NCBI GenBank assembly: GCA_963715445.1
Contig: OY970240.1
Coordinates: 186,001 to 250,000 of the forward strand
DNA: 64,000 nucleotides
Source: JAAYBF01 sp963715445
Lineage (GTDB): Bacteria; Actinomycetota; Thermoleophilia; Solirubrobacterales; Thermoleophilaceae
Reading direction: 5' to 3'
Shown piece by piece: positions 8,512 through 17,301 of this stretch. The notes under the pieces are model-generated. The model had not been told where the DNA came from and did not search any database. It was given only the letters and a program-made list of their open reading frames with translations. The position numbers and the translations under genes were made by a program. Every line of letters starts with the position of its first letter. Position 1 is the stretch's first letter.

Positions 8512-8584
8512 CTCCGGGGGTGGGACTCGAACCCACAACCTCTCGGTTAACAGCCGAGCGCACCGCCGATTGTGCTACCCCGGA
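8512..8584 (-). tRNA. tRNA-Asn (GUU)
   Basis: The reverse complement gives acceptor TCCGGGG/CCCCGGA, D arm GCAC/GTGC, anticodon stem CTCGG/CCGAG with loop CTGTTAA (anticodon GUU), T arm GTGGG/CCCAC with TTCGAGT, and discriminator G. No CCA is encoded. The 5' ten bases are shared with the end of the HNH gene on the same strand. Confidence 0.96.
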
Positions 8585-9144
8585 TCGCACGAACGGAGTG
8601 GATCTGAATCCAGAACCCTGTTCGAGAGGCTCACGATACCTGCCTCGACCTCCGCGTGACAGTTGGCGCAGAGCAGGATGCACTTCGCAGCTTCAGCGCG
8701 CGCCTTCTCCAGAGATCGCGTAACCCCGACCGCCCCCAGCGCGAAGCTCTTCGTCTCGGGATCGACGTGATGGAAGCCGAGCGCGCCGAGGTAACGCGAG
8801 TACCCGCACACAACGCATCTACCACCGGCTTCCTCCACCAGCAGAGCCTTCACCCGCCTCCGGCGATTGCTCACCGCCTCGGATGCGCATCGCGCACATC
8901 GGTAGCGAGTTCCCCGCCGGTGAAAGCGCGTGAGCCCGTGCTGCTCACATTCCAACTCCGCCACGGGAGCATCGTCTGCAGGAGCAGTTTTCCTCCTACC
9001 GCGGAGCCGATCGGCGCGAACCGTTACGAGCCCGTACTTGGCCGCCCAGTATCTGACCGTAGACGCGCTAACACCAAGCTGGCTTGCGATCTCACGAAGA
9101 GAGCCCCCTCCGCTCAGCAAGCGCTCTAACGACTCCCTATCCAC
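8575..9144 (-). CDS. HNH endonuclease-like protein with N-terminal helix-turn-helix, SOS box at start
   Basis: About 189 residues from GTG 9144. Residues 13-37 form a helix-turn-helix (SLREIASQLGVSASTVRYW). A zinc-ribbon-like pair follows (CEQHG, then CARC), then the HNH nuclease: CVVCG, FHHVDPETK and KCILLCANCHAEV. Such small HNH proteins are common in actinobacteria and their phages. A LexA box overlaps the GTG, implying SOS induction and a leaderless transcript. The TAG stop lies within the tRNA-Asn 5' end, so the C-terminal tail comes from tRNA sequence. A longer upstream frame (to 9234) is less likely because it would place the operator inside the coding region. Confidence 0.75.
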   Translation of the reverse strand: MDRESLERLLSGGGSLREIASQLGVSASTVRYWAAKYGLVTVRADRLRGRRKTAPADDAPVAELECEQHGLTRFHRRGTRYRCARCASEAVSNRRRRVKALLVEEAGGRCVVCGYSRYLGALGFHHVDPETKSFALGAVGVTRSLEKARAEAAKCILLCANCHAEVEAGIVSLSNRVLDSDPLRSCDPG

Positions 9145-9157
9145 GAACGTATGTTCG
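9144..9157 (-). promoter_or_regulatory. LexA (SOS) box at the HNH gene start
   Basis: Read on the minus strand, CGAACATACGTTCG is a perfect inverted repeat of the GAAC-N4-GTTC class, the Gram-positive/actinobacterial LexA operator. It overlaps the GTG start codon of the HNH gene. Bound LexA should block transcription until DNA damage. Confidence 0.8.
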
Positions 9158-9193
9158 CATGGCGAGCGGACGGACGCGACTGCGCTTGAGGCC

Positions 9194-10216
9194 CTATGCA
9201 GGGTCGTCCATGGTGCCCTCGAGGCTGTCCGCAAGCCCCGAGTCCTTCAGCACGCGCAGGGTCCTGACCTCGATCTGACGCACCCGCTCGCGGGTCAGGC
9301 CGATCTCCTTGCCGATGTCCTCGAGGGTCATCGGACCCTTGGGATCGAGACCGAAGCGCAGCTCGATGACCCGCCGCTCGCGGTCCGAGAGAGCCTGGAG
9401 GACATGCTGTACGTCCGCGTCGCGCAGGCGCCGGGCGACCGTCTCGAGCGGGCGGTTGGTCGGCTCGTCCGAGATGAAGTCGGCCAGCTCGGCCGCGTCC
9501 TCGCCGTTCCCGACCGGCGACTCGAGGGAGACGGTGTCCTGACCCATCTTGAGGATCTCCTGCACCTTGGCCGGAGTCATCTCGACCTTGACCGCGATCT
9601 CCTCCGGTGTCGGAGCGCGCTCGAGCGCCTGCGAGAGCTCGTGCTGCGCCGAGCGCACCTTGTTCATCCGCTCCACCATGTGGACCGGGATCCGGATCGT
9701 CCGCGACTGGTCGGCCAGGGCCCTCGTCATGGCCTGGCGGATCCACCAGGTCGCGTAGGTGGAGAACTTGAAGCCGCGGCGCCAGTCGAACTTCTCGACC
9801 CCGCGGATCAGGCCCATGTTCCCCTCTTGGATCAGGTCGAGCAGGGTCAGGCCACGCCCCTGGTAGCGCTTGGCCACCGACACCACGAGGCGCAGGTTCG
9901 CCTCGATCAGCGCGTTCTTCGCGAGCATGTCGTTCTGCTCGATCCGCTTGGCGAGCCGCACCTCCTCCTCGCGCGTCAGGAGCGGCACCTGGCCGATCTG
10001 CTCGAGGTACATGCGGACGGCGTCCTCGGTGCCGCCGGCCGGGGGTGCCGGCTTCAGGCCGGCGGTGACCACGCCGCCCTCTTGGAACTCTTCGTAGCGA
10101 TCGGGCGATTCGGCCTCCGCCGCCTCGATCTCCACCGCCTCCTCGGACGTGGGCACGCCGTCGACCGGCAGATCGTCGGGCGGATCGACGGGAGGGGTGT
10201 CTGCGCCCTGCTTCAT
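9194..10216 (-). CDS. rpoD: primary RNA polymerase sigma factor
   Basis: 340 residues of the sigma-70 family group 1. A short acidic, Pro-rich N-terminus (1-60) replaces the long region 1.1. Region 1.2 starts near 63, region 2 at about 105-175 (LIEANLRLVVSVAKRYQGRG and FSTYATWWIRQAM), region 3 at about 180-255, and region 4 near 285-325 with the helix-turn-helix LEDIGKEIGLTRERVRQIE. It directs RNA polymerase to housekeeping promoters. The ATG overlaps the dnaG stop (ATGA), so dgt-dnaG-rpoD is one operon, a variant of the classic macromolecular-synthesis operon. Confidence 0.96.
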   Translation of the reverse strand: MKQGADTPPVDPPDDLPVDGVPTSEEAVEIEAAEAESPDRYEEFQEGGVVTAGLKPAPPAGGTEDAVRMYLEQIGQVPLLTREEEVRLAKRIEQNDMLAKNALIEANLRLVVSVAKRYQGRGLTLLDLIQEGNMGLIRGVEKFDWRRGFKFSTYATWWIRQAMTRALADQSRTIRIPVHMVERMNKVRSAQHELSQALERAPTPEEIAVKVEMTPAKVQEILKMGQDTVSLESPVGNGEDAAELADFISDEPTNRPLETVARRLRDADVQHVLQALSDRERRVIELRFGLDPKGPMTLEDIGKEIGLTRERVRQIEVRTLRVLKDSGLADSLEGTMDDPA

Positions 10217-12021
10217 ACCGTCTCCCCCATCACCGCGTCCATGTCCTGGCGCACTCGCTGGCGGGCGCTCGCGAGCTCGCCCTGGCGGGCGAGGTCTCCG
10301 TCCTGGCGGGCGCGCCGCACCTCCCGCTCGATCCGGCGCAGCTCCAGCTGCAGGAAGCCCATGCGCAGAGTCGATCCGACCGTCGGCTTGGACTCCTCGG
10401 CGAGCAGGGCGATCCCCGCCACGAGCATCGCGACCTCACGGTCCGCGCCGTCGAGGTTCGCGAGCGGATCGTCGAAATGGGCGACCAGGTGGTCGCGCGC
10501 GCCGACCATGCCCTCAGAGGTGAAGTGCTCGGGCGCCATCTCGCCGAGCATGTCGCGGCCGGCCGAGCCTCCCGCCAGGCACAGCGCCAGGAACACCCGC
10601 TCCGACTCCAGCGCCGCCGATCCGGGGTTGCCGGAGACCGGAGGCTCGTTGCGCCGCGGCGGCACGACCGCCTGGGCCGGACGCGGGTCCCCACGCTCCG
10701 GCGGCGGGCTCGAGGGCCCCCGCTCGACGGCCGAGACGACGTAGTCGACCGGCAGGTCGAGGCGGTCGGCGACCATGCGCACCAGGTGGTCCCTGCGGGC
10801 GCTCTGGGCGGGCGCGGATGCGACCAGGGCACCGGCCTGGCCGAGCGCCCGGTCACGCCCGTCCGGACTGCCCAGGTCGCCCTCGGCAAGCGCCCGCGAG
10901 ACCGCGAACTCCAGCACCGAGAGAGCGCCGTCGAGCCTTGCCAGGAACGCCTCCGATCCCTCGCCGGCCACGAGCTCCGCGGGATCGACGCCGTCGGGCA
11001 TCTGGACGACGCGCAACTCGACGTCGCGGTTCTCCGCGATGCTCGCGGCGCGCAGCATCGCCTGCTGGCCGGCGCTGTCGGCGTCGAGCGCTAGGTACAC
11101 GACCCCCTCCGTGCCGGCCGCGCGCGCGAGCTCGGAGAGCTGGTGCTCTGTCAAGGCTGTTCCCATGATGGCGACAGCCTCCCGTACCCCGGACTGGTGA
11201 AGCGCAAGCACGTCGGTGTAGCCCTCCACCACGACGACCCGCTCGGACTTGGCGGCTGCCTGGCGCGCGCGGTCGATCCCGAAGAGCTGGCGGCCCTTGT
11301 GGTAGATCTCGTTCTCGGAGGTGTTGATGTACTTCGCGCCCTGCTCGTCGCGCATGGCGCGCGCACCGAACCCCAGCACCCTGCCGCGGGCATCCGCCAG
11401 TGGGAACATGATCCGCTCCCGGAAGCGGTCCACGACCCCTCCCGAGCGGGTGTTCTGGGCCAGGCCGGCGGCCGCGAGCTCGTCGACCTTGAAGCCGTCG
11501 CGCTGGGCGAGCATCAGCAGCCGGTCCCACGCCTTCGGCGCGTAGCCGACCCGGAACTCGCGCAGCACCTCCTCCGAGAGCCCACGCTCTGCCAGGTACT
11601 CGCGCGCGCGCCCCGCTTCGCCCGCGTCCCAGAGGTACTTGTCGTAGAAGCCCGTCGAGCGCTCAAGCAGCGCCAGCAGGCGCTCGCGGCGACGCCGGCG
11701 ACGCTCCTCCTCAGGGTTCTCCTGCTCGCGGTGGAGCTCCACGTTGTAGCGCTCGGACAGCAGCTCCACCGCCTCTGCGAAATCGAGGCTCTCCGTCTCG
11801 CGGACGAAGTTGATCGCGTCGCCGCCGGCTCCGCAGCCGAAGCAGTGGTAGAGGCCCTGGGTCCCGTCGACCGAGAACGAGGGGGTCCGCTCCTCGTGGA
11901 AGGGGCACAGCCCGACCCAGCGAGATCCCACCCGGCGCAGGTCGGTGCGTCCACCGACCAGCTCGAGCATGTCCACGGACTCTCGCAGACGCTGTATCGA
12001 GTCCTGTGTGTAGCGCGCCAT
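10213..12021 (-). CDS. dnaG: DNA primase
   Basis: 602 residues. It makes RNA primers at the replication fork. The CHC2 zinc finger is at C39, H42, C60 and C63 (LCPFHEERTPSFS, YHCFGCG). The catalytic core follows, with the Toprim glutamate in VVVVEGYTD (about E266) and the acidic pair in ALDADSAGQQ (about 313-315). The C-terminal helicase-binding part is divergent. The start MARYTQDSIQ at ATG 12021 shares one base with the dgt stop (TGATG); frames further upstream run antisense to or across dgt and are not part of the gene. Confidence 0.96.
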   Translation of the reverse strand: MARYTQDSIQRLRESVDMLELVGGRTDLRRVGSRWVGLCPFHEERTPSFSVDGTQGLYHCFGCGAGGDAINFVRETESLDFAEAVELLSERYNVELHREQENPEEERRRRRRERLLALLERSTGFYDKYLWDAGEAGRAREYLAERGLSEEVLREFRVGYAPKAWDRLLMLAQRDGFKVDELAAAGLAQNTRSGGVVDRFRERIMFPLADARGRVLGFGARAMRDEQGAKYINTSENEIYHKGRQLFGIDRARQAAAKSERVVVVEGYTDVLALHQSGVREAVAIMGTALTEHQLSELARAAGTEGVVYLALDADSAGQQAMLRAASIAENRDVELRVVQMPDGVDPAELVAGEGSEAFLARLDGALSVLEFAVSRALAEGDLGSPDGRDRALGQAGALVASAPAQSARRDHLVRMVADRLDLPVDYVVSAVERGPSSPPPERGDPRPAQAVVPPRRNEPPVSGNPGSAALESERVFLALCLAGGSAGRDMLGEMAPEHFTSEGMVGARDHLVAHFDDPLANLDGADREVAMLVAGIALLAEESKPTVGSTLRMGFLQLELRRIEREVRRARQDGDLARQGELASARQRVRQDMDAVMGETV

Positions 12022-13040
12022 CAGTAGCCCTGCGGGATCGCGAGGTCCGAGAAGGACCGGATCGCGAAGCGGTCGGTCATCCCGGCGAGGTAGTCCACGA
12101 CGCACTCGTGATCGGCGGCGCCCGACGTGAGCGCAGGCGGGACGTTCTCGGCGTAGTGCTCGAAGAGGGCGCGCAGCAGGCGCTCGATGCGCGGCTTCTC
12201 GCCCTGGGCGTCCGGGCCCAGGTAGACGCGGTCGAACATGAACTTCCGCAGGCGCAGCATGGCCCCGCCGACGACCTCGCCCTGCGCGATGTCGCCCTTC
12301 TCCTGGGAGTGGACGATCATGTCCCTGACGAGCGTCTCGATCCGCGCTGAGCCGGTCTCGCCGAGCGTCGCAATCTCGTCCTGGGGCAGGTCCGAGCGGG
12401 CGATCACACCGGCCCTGATCGCATCGTCGATGTCGTGATTGATGTAGGCGATGCGATCCACGACCTTCACGATTCGGCCTTCGAGGGTAGTGGGCGTGCC
12501 CGAGCCGCGGTGGTTCAGGATCCCGTCGCGCACCTGCTCGGTGAGGTTCAGCCCCTCGCCATCGCGCTCCAGGCACTCCACGACGCGCAGCGAGTGCTCG
12601 TTGTGGCGGAAGCGGATGCCGTAGCGCTCCTCCACGCACTCGTCCAGCACGTGCTCGCCGATGTGGCCGAAGGGCGGGTGCCCGAGGTCGTGGCCGAGCC
12701 CGATCGCCTCGGTGAGGTCCTCGTTCAGCCCGAGCGCCCGCGCGACGTTGCGGGCGATCCCGCAGGCCTCCAGCGTGTGCGTCAGGCGGGTGCGGTAGTG
12801 GTCCCCCTCGGGCGCGATGAACACCTGTGTCTTGTGCTTGAGGCGGCGAAAGGCCTTGCAGTGCACGATCCGATCGCGATCGCGCTGGAACGGAGTCCTG
12901 TGGAGCGCGTCCTCCTCGTCCCGGGCCCGCAGTGCCGGGTAGGAGCGCGCGGCCTGCGGAGACAGCCAATCCTCTTCGAGGCGGGTCACTCGCTCTCTGA
13001 AGCCGGTCACGTCGTCGTTGCTTCCGCTTGCGGTGACCAT
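12021..13040 (-). CDS. dgt: deoxyguanosinetriphosphate triphosphohydrolase-like protein
   Basis: 339 residues of the dGTPase family, which hydrolyse dNTPs to deoxynucleosides and triphosphate. The HD metal motif is clear: RTRLTHTLEACGIAR followed by GLGHDLGHPPFGHIGEHVL. The Arg-rich N-terminus (RIVHCKAFRRLKHKTQVF) is typical of the family. It is the first gene of the dgt-dnaG-rpoD operon, an order common in actinobacteria, linking nucleotide-pool control with primer synthesis. ATG 13040 is the first start in frame and diverges from the histidine phosphatase gene. Confidence 0.93.
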   Translation of the reverse strand: MVTASGSNDDVTGFRERVTRLEEDWLSPQAARSYPALRARDEEDALHRTPFQRDRDRIVHCKAFRRLKHKTQVFIAPEGDHYRTRLTHTLEACGIARNVARALGLNEDLTEAIGLGHDLGHPPFGHIGEHVLDECVEERYGIRFRHNEHSLRVVECLERDGEGLNLTEQVRDGILNHRGSGTPTTLEGRIVKVVDRIAYINHDIDDAIRAGVIARSDLPQDEIATLGETGSARIETLVRDMIVHSQEKGDIAQGEVVGGAMLRLRKFMFDRVYLGPDAQGEKPRIERLLRALFEHYAENVPPALTSGAADHECVVDYLAGMTDRFAIRSFSDLAIPQGY

Positions 13041-13120
13041 TGCGTCGATTCTCTCAGGAAGGAGCTGGGCGCGGGAGCGGCGGCCGGCGGCCCTTCTCCC
13101 GGTGCGTGAGACTTGAGGCC

Positions 13121-13687
13121 ATGAGCAGCCACGAGATAGCGCTCGCCCGCCACGGCGAGACCGAGTGGAGCCGGGACATGCGGCACACCGGCCGAACCGA
13201 CGTGCCCCTGACCGACGTCGGACGCCGTCAAGCCGAGGCGCTCGGGCAGCGGCTCGCGGGACGCAGCTTCGCGCGGGTCCTCGTCAGCCCGCTTCGGCGC
13301 GCGCTCGAGACCTGCGAGCTCGCCGGCCTCGGCGAGCAGGCCGAGCAGCGGCCCGAGCTGCTCGAGTTCGACTACGGCGAGGCCGAGGGCCTCACCACCC
13401 CCGAGATGAGGGAGCGCATGCCGGACTGGACCGTCTGGACCCACGGCGCTCCGGGCGGCGAGTCCCCCGCCGACGTCGGTGCCCGCCTTCAGCCCCTGCT
13501 GACCGAGCTGCGCACCGCCGAGGGCGACGTCGCGATCTTCGCCCACGGCCACGTCCTGCGGGTCCTGGCGGCTCTCTGGATCGACCTCGGACCCTCCGAC
13601 GGCGCCCGCTTCACCCTCAAGACCGCCTCGCTCAGCGGGCTCGGCTGGGAGCGCTCCACCCCCGCCATCCGCCTCTGGAACTCCTGA
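13121..13687 (+). CDS. histidine phosphatase family protein (phosphoglycerate mutase-like)
   Basis: 188 residues from ATG 13121 (MSSHEIALARHGETEWS), after a TTGAGGCC stretch. The RHGE phosphohistidine motif is at residues 10-13, SPLRRALET supplies the second Arg, FDYGEAEG the acid, and FAHGHVLR the second His. These enzymes dephosphorylate small phosphate esters or nucleotides; the substrate cannot be read from the sequence. The frame is open upstream to 13040, but family alignment favours 13121. It is a stand-alone plus-strand gene. Confidence 0.9.
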   Translation: MSSHEIALARHGETEWSRDMRHTGRTDVPLTDVGRRQAEALGQRLAGRSFARVLVSPLRRALETCELAGLGEQAEQRPELLEFDYGEAEGLTTPEMRERMPDWTVWTHGAPGGESPADVGARLQPLLTELRTAEGDVAIFAHGHVLRVLAALWIDLGPSDGARFTLKTASLSGLGWERSTPAIRLWNS

Positions 13688-13704
13688 CCCGCTCGCGAGG
13701 GTGC

Positions 13705-14688
13705 CTACTCGGTGGACGGGTTGTCCAGCGAGAGCTTCCAGCTGGCCCAGCGCCTGACCTGCGGGTCGAGATCCGCGGCTGCCCGCAGGATCAGCTCCTC
13801 GGCTTCCGGAGCGCCGGCCGCGTCGAGAGCGGCGAGCAGGGTGGTTCGGTAGTCGTCGATCGTGGCGCGCTCGTAGGCTCGCAGCAGCGCTGCGCTATGA
13901 GCTGGGTCGGCGAGCTTGCGCAGAACGCCGGCGGGCCCCATGCGGTCCCACTCGTGCTCGAGCTGATCGCTTTCGAGCCACTGGGCGGCAAGCTCTCCGG
14001 CACGCGGGTCACCTATCTCCGCAAGCGAGTCGAGCATGTTCAGCTTGCCGCCGCGTACGCCCTCGACGTACTCGGAGGCCCGTTCTGGCTCCGGCATCCA
14101 TTCTGGGCGATTGACCTGGAACCAGAGGAAATCAGCGAATGATCGGTATGCACTCGCGCCATCCCAGGCCATCTCCCACAGCTCCCACTCCACGGCCCCG
14201 TCCCGCGGAACGAGGATGTCTCTCCAGACCTGCAGTGGCCGGCTTGCCAGCAGCCCTCTCCGGAGCGGCTCGTAGTACCAGACCCTCACGGGGTCGGCAC
14301 CCGTGGGCGGGTTGTCCTGTTCCGGGTCGTCCAGTCCGTCGCCGGTCCACAGCTCCACCGTGCTCGCGTCGGCTTCGGCCGCCGGCGCGACCTCCTCGAT
14401 GGGGAGCAGGCCGTGGCGGCTGGAATCCGCGGCGTAGGTCTTCTCGGCTCCGAGGGACGACGCGTACGCGCCGTTCGAGACGAGAAGAAACGCCCGGTAA
14501 GACGGCGGCAACCGCACCCCGAGGCGCTCCTCCGCCTCGGCCAGCTGCTCCTCGGTCGCCGGTTCGCGCAAAACCGTGCCATGTTGCTCGATCTCCGGAA
14601 CGACGCGGTCGAAGCGACTGACCTCCCGGCGCACGCGCTCATCCCACTCATGGGCCAGTCGCACAACTTCATCAGGGGCCCAGCTCAT
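13705..14688 (-). CDS. SMI1/KNR4 domain protein with C-terminal HEAT-like repeats
   Basis: 327 residues. Residues about 40-170 match the SMI1/KNR4 (SUKH) pattern: ATEEQLAEAEERLGVRLPPS, YRAFLLVSNGA, and a W/Y-rich acidic loop. The last 110 residues are alpha-helical repeats with DPRAGELAAQWLES and ADLDPQVRRWASWKL, resembling HEAT repeats. SUKH proteins are often immunity proteins to polymorphic toxins, but no toxin gene is visible here, so a housekeeping role is equally possible. The start at ATG 14688 has no strong ribosome-binding site. It follows recO on the same strand by 20 nt. Confidence 0.75.
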   Translation of the reverse strand: MSWAPDEVVRLAHEWDERVRREVSRFDRVVPEIEQHGTVLREPATEEQLAEAEERLGVRLPPSYRAFLLVSNGAYASSLGAEKTYAADSSRHGLLPIEEVAPAAEADASTVELWTGDGLDDPEQDNPPTGADPVRVWYYEPLRRGLLASRPLQVWRDILVPRDGAVEWELWEMAWDGASAYRSFADFLWFQVNRPEWMPEPERASEYVEGVRGGKLNMLDSLAEIGDPRAGELAAQWLESDQLEHEWDRMGPAGVLRKLADPAHSAALLRAYERATIDDYRTTLLAALDAAGAPEAEELILRAAADLDPQVRRWASWKLSLDNPSTE

Positions 14689-14708
14689 CGGGGATACCGC
14701 CAGAGCGC

Positions 14709-15425
14709 CTATGCGACGCGGCGGAGGCGGACGTGGGCGTGGTGCTCGAGAGTCTCCGCGATGGCTCGATCGGCTTGGCCGAGAGCTCGCTCCGAGGCCT
14801 CGGGCGTGTCTGAGAGCGGCTGGCCGAGGGCCTTGACCATGAACTGGTGCGATTCGCTCTCGAGCATGAAGGCGCCGGACTCGCAGCCGCCGCAGACGAT
14901 TCCGCCGGCGGCGGGCGAGAAGCCCACGATCTGGTCCACCTCGCCGCAGTTGGCGCAGGAGGCCAGCTCGGGCGCGAAGCCGGCGGCCAGCAGGAGCTTC
15001 AGGCGGAAGGCGAGCGACTGGGCGCGCGTCGCCGCTTGCGGGTTCGCGTCCAGGACGGCCAGCTGATTGCGGAGCAGGTTGTAGGCGGCGGAGTTCGGCT
15101 CGGCGGAGTCGAGCAGGCGGAGCACCGCCTCGCATGCCTCGCTGGCGCGCTCGAGCGGCGCACGCGTCTCGCGCAGGGCGGGATGGGCGTGCACGGTGTC
15201 CGCGGACGACACGGTGCAGAGGTCTCCCCGCCCCTGGTGGAGGATCAGGCGGACGCAGCTGAGCGGCTCGAGGCGGCCGCCGAGCTTCGAGCGCGTGCGG
15301 CGAGCCCCCTTGGCTATCGCCCCGATGCGGCCGCGGTCGGCGCTGTACAGGTGCAGGACCCGATCCGCCTCTCCGTAGCGGATCGAGCGGAGCACCACGG
15401 CTTCGGTCTTGAAGCTTCCGGCCAT
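14709..15425 (-). CDS. recO: DNA repair protein RecO
   Basis: 238 residues. RecO helps load RecA on gapped DNA with RecR in the RecFOR pathway. The N-terminal OB fold begins MAGSFKTEAVVLRSIRYGEA, followed by SKLGGRLEPLSCV. The C-terminal zinc finger is CANC near 163-166 and CGGC about 20 residues later. A frame extends upstream to 15548, but the family start is MAGSFKTEA at ATG 15425. It lies 14 nt downstream of mutM, so mutM-recO forms a repair pair. Confidence 0.92.
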   Translation of the reverse strand: MAGSFKTEAVVLRSIRYGEADRVLHLYSADRGRIGAIAKGARRTRSKLGGRLEPLSCVRLILHQGRGDLCTVSSADTVHAHPALRETRAPLERASEACEAVLRLLDSAEPNSAAYNLLRNQLAVLDANPQAATRAQSLAFRLKLLLAAGFAPELASCANCGEVDQIVGFSPAAGGIVCGGCESGAFMLESESHQFMVKALGQPLSDTPEASERALGQADRAIAETLEHHAHVRLRRVA

Positions 15426-15439
15426 ACGTCCATGCTGCG

Positions 15440-16294
15440 TCAGGCCCCGGACGGAGCCGCGCGCGGAGGGCGCTGACAGCGCGGGCAGACGTAGGTGCCG
15501 CGGCCCGCGGCGCGCAGCTTGAGGATCGCCACTCCGCAGCGCGGGCACGGCTCGCCTTCGCGACGGTGAACGAGGAAGCGGTCCTGGAAGCTGCCCCGCG
15601 CTCCGTCGGTGTGGCGGAAGTCGTCGATCGAGGCCCCGCGGGCGTCGATCCCGGCCTCCAGCGACTCGACCACCGCGTCCCTGAGCGCCTCTATCTGCGG
15701 GCGCCGCAGCGTTCCGACCGGCCGCAGCGGATGGATCCTGGCGCGGAAGAGGGCCTCGTCGGCGTAGATGTTCCCCACCCCCGCTATCCGCTCCTGGGAG
15801 AGCAGGAACGCCTTGACCGGCGAGCGGCGCTTGCGCGCGAGGGCGCGCAGGGCGTCGGCGGTGAAGTCCGGGCCGAGCGGCTCGACCCCGAGGCGCTGCT
15901 CGAAGTAGGCGTCGCGGGCGGCATCGCCCAGCAGCACGAGGCCGGTCCCGAAGCGGCGCGGGTCGCAGAAGAGGAGGTGAGAACCGTCGTCGAGCGCGAT
16001 CCGCACGCGGGTGTGGGGCCGCTCCCCCTCCTCTCCGGCGGGGATGAGCAGGAGGTTGCCGGTCATGCGCAGGTGCATGACGAGGTGGACCTCGTCGCTC
16101 AGCTCGAAGTCGAAGTACTTGCCGCGACGCCCGACGGACCCGACTTGCCGACCCTCGAGCGCAGCAGCGATCTCGCCCGGCGGCGCCGGTGAGGACCAGC
16201 GCGGATCGAGGATCTCGACCCGCTCGAGCGTACGGCCCACCAAGTGCGGGGCCAGCTGGCGCTTGATCGTCTCGACTTCGGGCAGCTCGGGCAT
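15440..16294 (-). CDS. mutM: formamidopyrimidine-DNA glycosylase
   Basis: 284 residues. The enzyme removes oxidised purines such as 8-oxoguanine and nicks the abasic site. The N-terminal catalytic Pro is in MPELPEVETI, with the conserved E at position 3; the helix-two-turn-helix region has KAFLLSQERIAGVGNIYADE; and the C-terminal zinc finger has CPRCG and CPRCQ. Length matches the family. It lies 10 nt after xerD and 14 nt before recO. Confidence 0.95.
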   Translation of the reverse strand: MPELPEVETIKRQLAPHLVGRTLERVEILDPRWSSPAPPGEIAAALEGRQVGSVGRRGKYFDFELSDEVHLVMHLRMTGNLLLIPAGEEGERPHTRVRIALDDGSHLLFCDPRRFGTGLVLLGDAARDAYFEQRLGVEPLGPDFTADALRALARKRRSPVKAFLLSQERIAGVGNIYADEALFRARIHPLRPVGTLRRPQIEALRDAVVESLEAGIDARGASIDDFRHTDGARGSFQDRFLVHRREGEPCPRCGVAILKLRAAGRGTYVCPRCQRPPRAAPSGA

Positions 16295-16304
16295 GAGCCG
16301 CGAA

Positions 16305-17249
16305 TTATCCGCGGCTCACCGTCGCGCGGGGGTGCGCCCGGAAGTACACGTCCTTCAGCCGCTCGCTGGAGAGATGCGTGTAGAGCTGCGTCGTTGAGAC
16401 GTCGGTGTGGCCGAGCATCTCCTGAACCGCGCGCAGGTCGCAGCCGCCGGCCAGCAGGTGGGTGGCGAAGGTGTGCCGGAGTGTGTGCGGGCTGGTTCCC
16501 TCGGCGAGCCCGGCGGAGCGGGCGTGGCGGCGCACGATCTTGTAGAGGCCGTCGCGTGTGAGCGGCCGGCCGCGATGGTTGAGGAAGAGGGTGGCGCTCG
16601 TGCCGCCGCCGATCAGCTGCGGCCGCCCGCGCTCCAGGTACCGCGCGACCGCCGCTCCCGCGGTCCGGCCGATCGGCACCATCCGCTCCTTCGAGCCCTT
16701 GCCCCGGGCGCGCAGGACGAGCTCTTCGAGGTCCAGATCGCCGACCTCGAGGCCGATCGCCTCGGAGGCCCGCAGCCCGCACGCATACATCAGCTCGAGC
16801 AGCGCGCTGTCCCGGAGGGACGTGGGCTCGGTGCCCTTTGGCTGCTCGAGCAGATGAGTCATCTCGCCCCGGCTGAGCACCCTCGGCAGCTTGCGGCCAC
16901 GGCGGGGAGCCGGCAGGCTCGCGGTGGGATCGGTCGAAAGCAGGTCCTCGCGGCGGAGGTGGCGGTAGAAGGAGCGCAGGCTTGCCGACTTGCGACTCAC
17001 CGTGGCGGGCGAGGCGATGCCTCCGCTCGAGCCGCCGAGGCCAGCCAGGAAATCGGCCACGTCGGCCGGCCCCACGATCAGCGCCGTGAGCTCGCGCTCC
17101 TCGAGGAAGCGGCCGTACTGCAGGAGGTCCGAGCGGTACGCCTCGAGCGTGTTGCGCGAGAGGCCGCGCTCAAACTCGAGATGAGCCAGGAAGTCGAGCA
17201 CCAGGTGCTCGTGGGAACGGCTCGAAGCGGGCTGCACGGCGGTGGCCAC
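16305..17249 (-). CDS. xerD: tyrosine recombinase XerD-type
   Basis: About 314 residues. The N-terminal SAM-like DNA-binding domain begins LVLDFLAHLEFERGLSRNT. The catalytic domain has the expected residues: Arg in ACGLRASEAIGL, Lys near GKGSKERMVP, HTLRHTFATH, GH in MLGHTDVSTTQ, and the nucleophile Tyr in QLYTHLS. XerD acts with XerC at dif to resolve chromosome dimers; an integrase role is unlikely given the housekeeping context. GTG 17249 is one possible start and GTG 17237, with AAGGGG before it, is another; the frame is open further upstream. Confidence 0.9.
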   Translation of the reverse strand: MATAVQPASSRSHEHLVLDFLAHLEFERGLSRNTLEAYRSDLLQYGRFLEERELTALIVGPADVADFLAGLGGSSGGIASPATVSRKSASLRSFYRHLRREDLLSTDPTASLPAPRRGRKLPRVLSRGEMTHLLEQPKGTEPTSLRDSALLELMYACGLRASEAIGLEVGDLDLEELVLRARGKGSKERMVPIGRTAGAAVARYLERGRPQLIGGGTSATLFLNHRGRPLTRDGLYKIVRRHARSAGLAEGTSPHTLRHTFATHLLAGGCDLRAVQEMLGHTDVSTTQLYTHLSSERLKDVYFRAHPRATVSRG

Positions 17250-17301
17250 CCCTTGAGGTTCGCCCGACCGGCGCCCATCCCTTGACCGCGCAAGACGCCG
17301 C

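Noticed and set aside
16305..17249. Tyrosine recombinase as mobile-element integrase
   Set aside because: It lies between mutM and an M20 peptidase in a housekeeping run, has typical XerD features and no attachment site or excision gene nearby.
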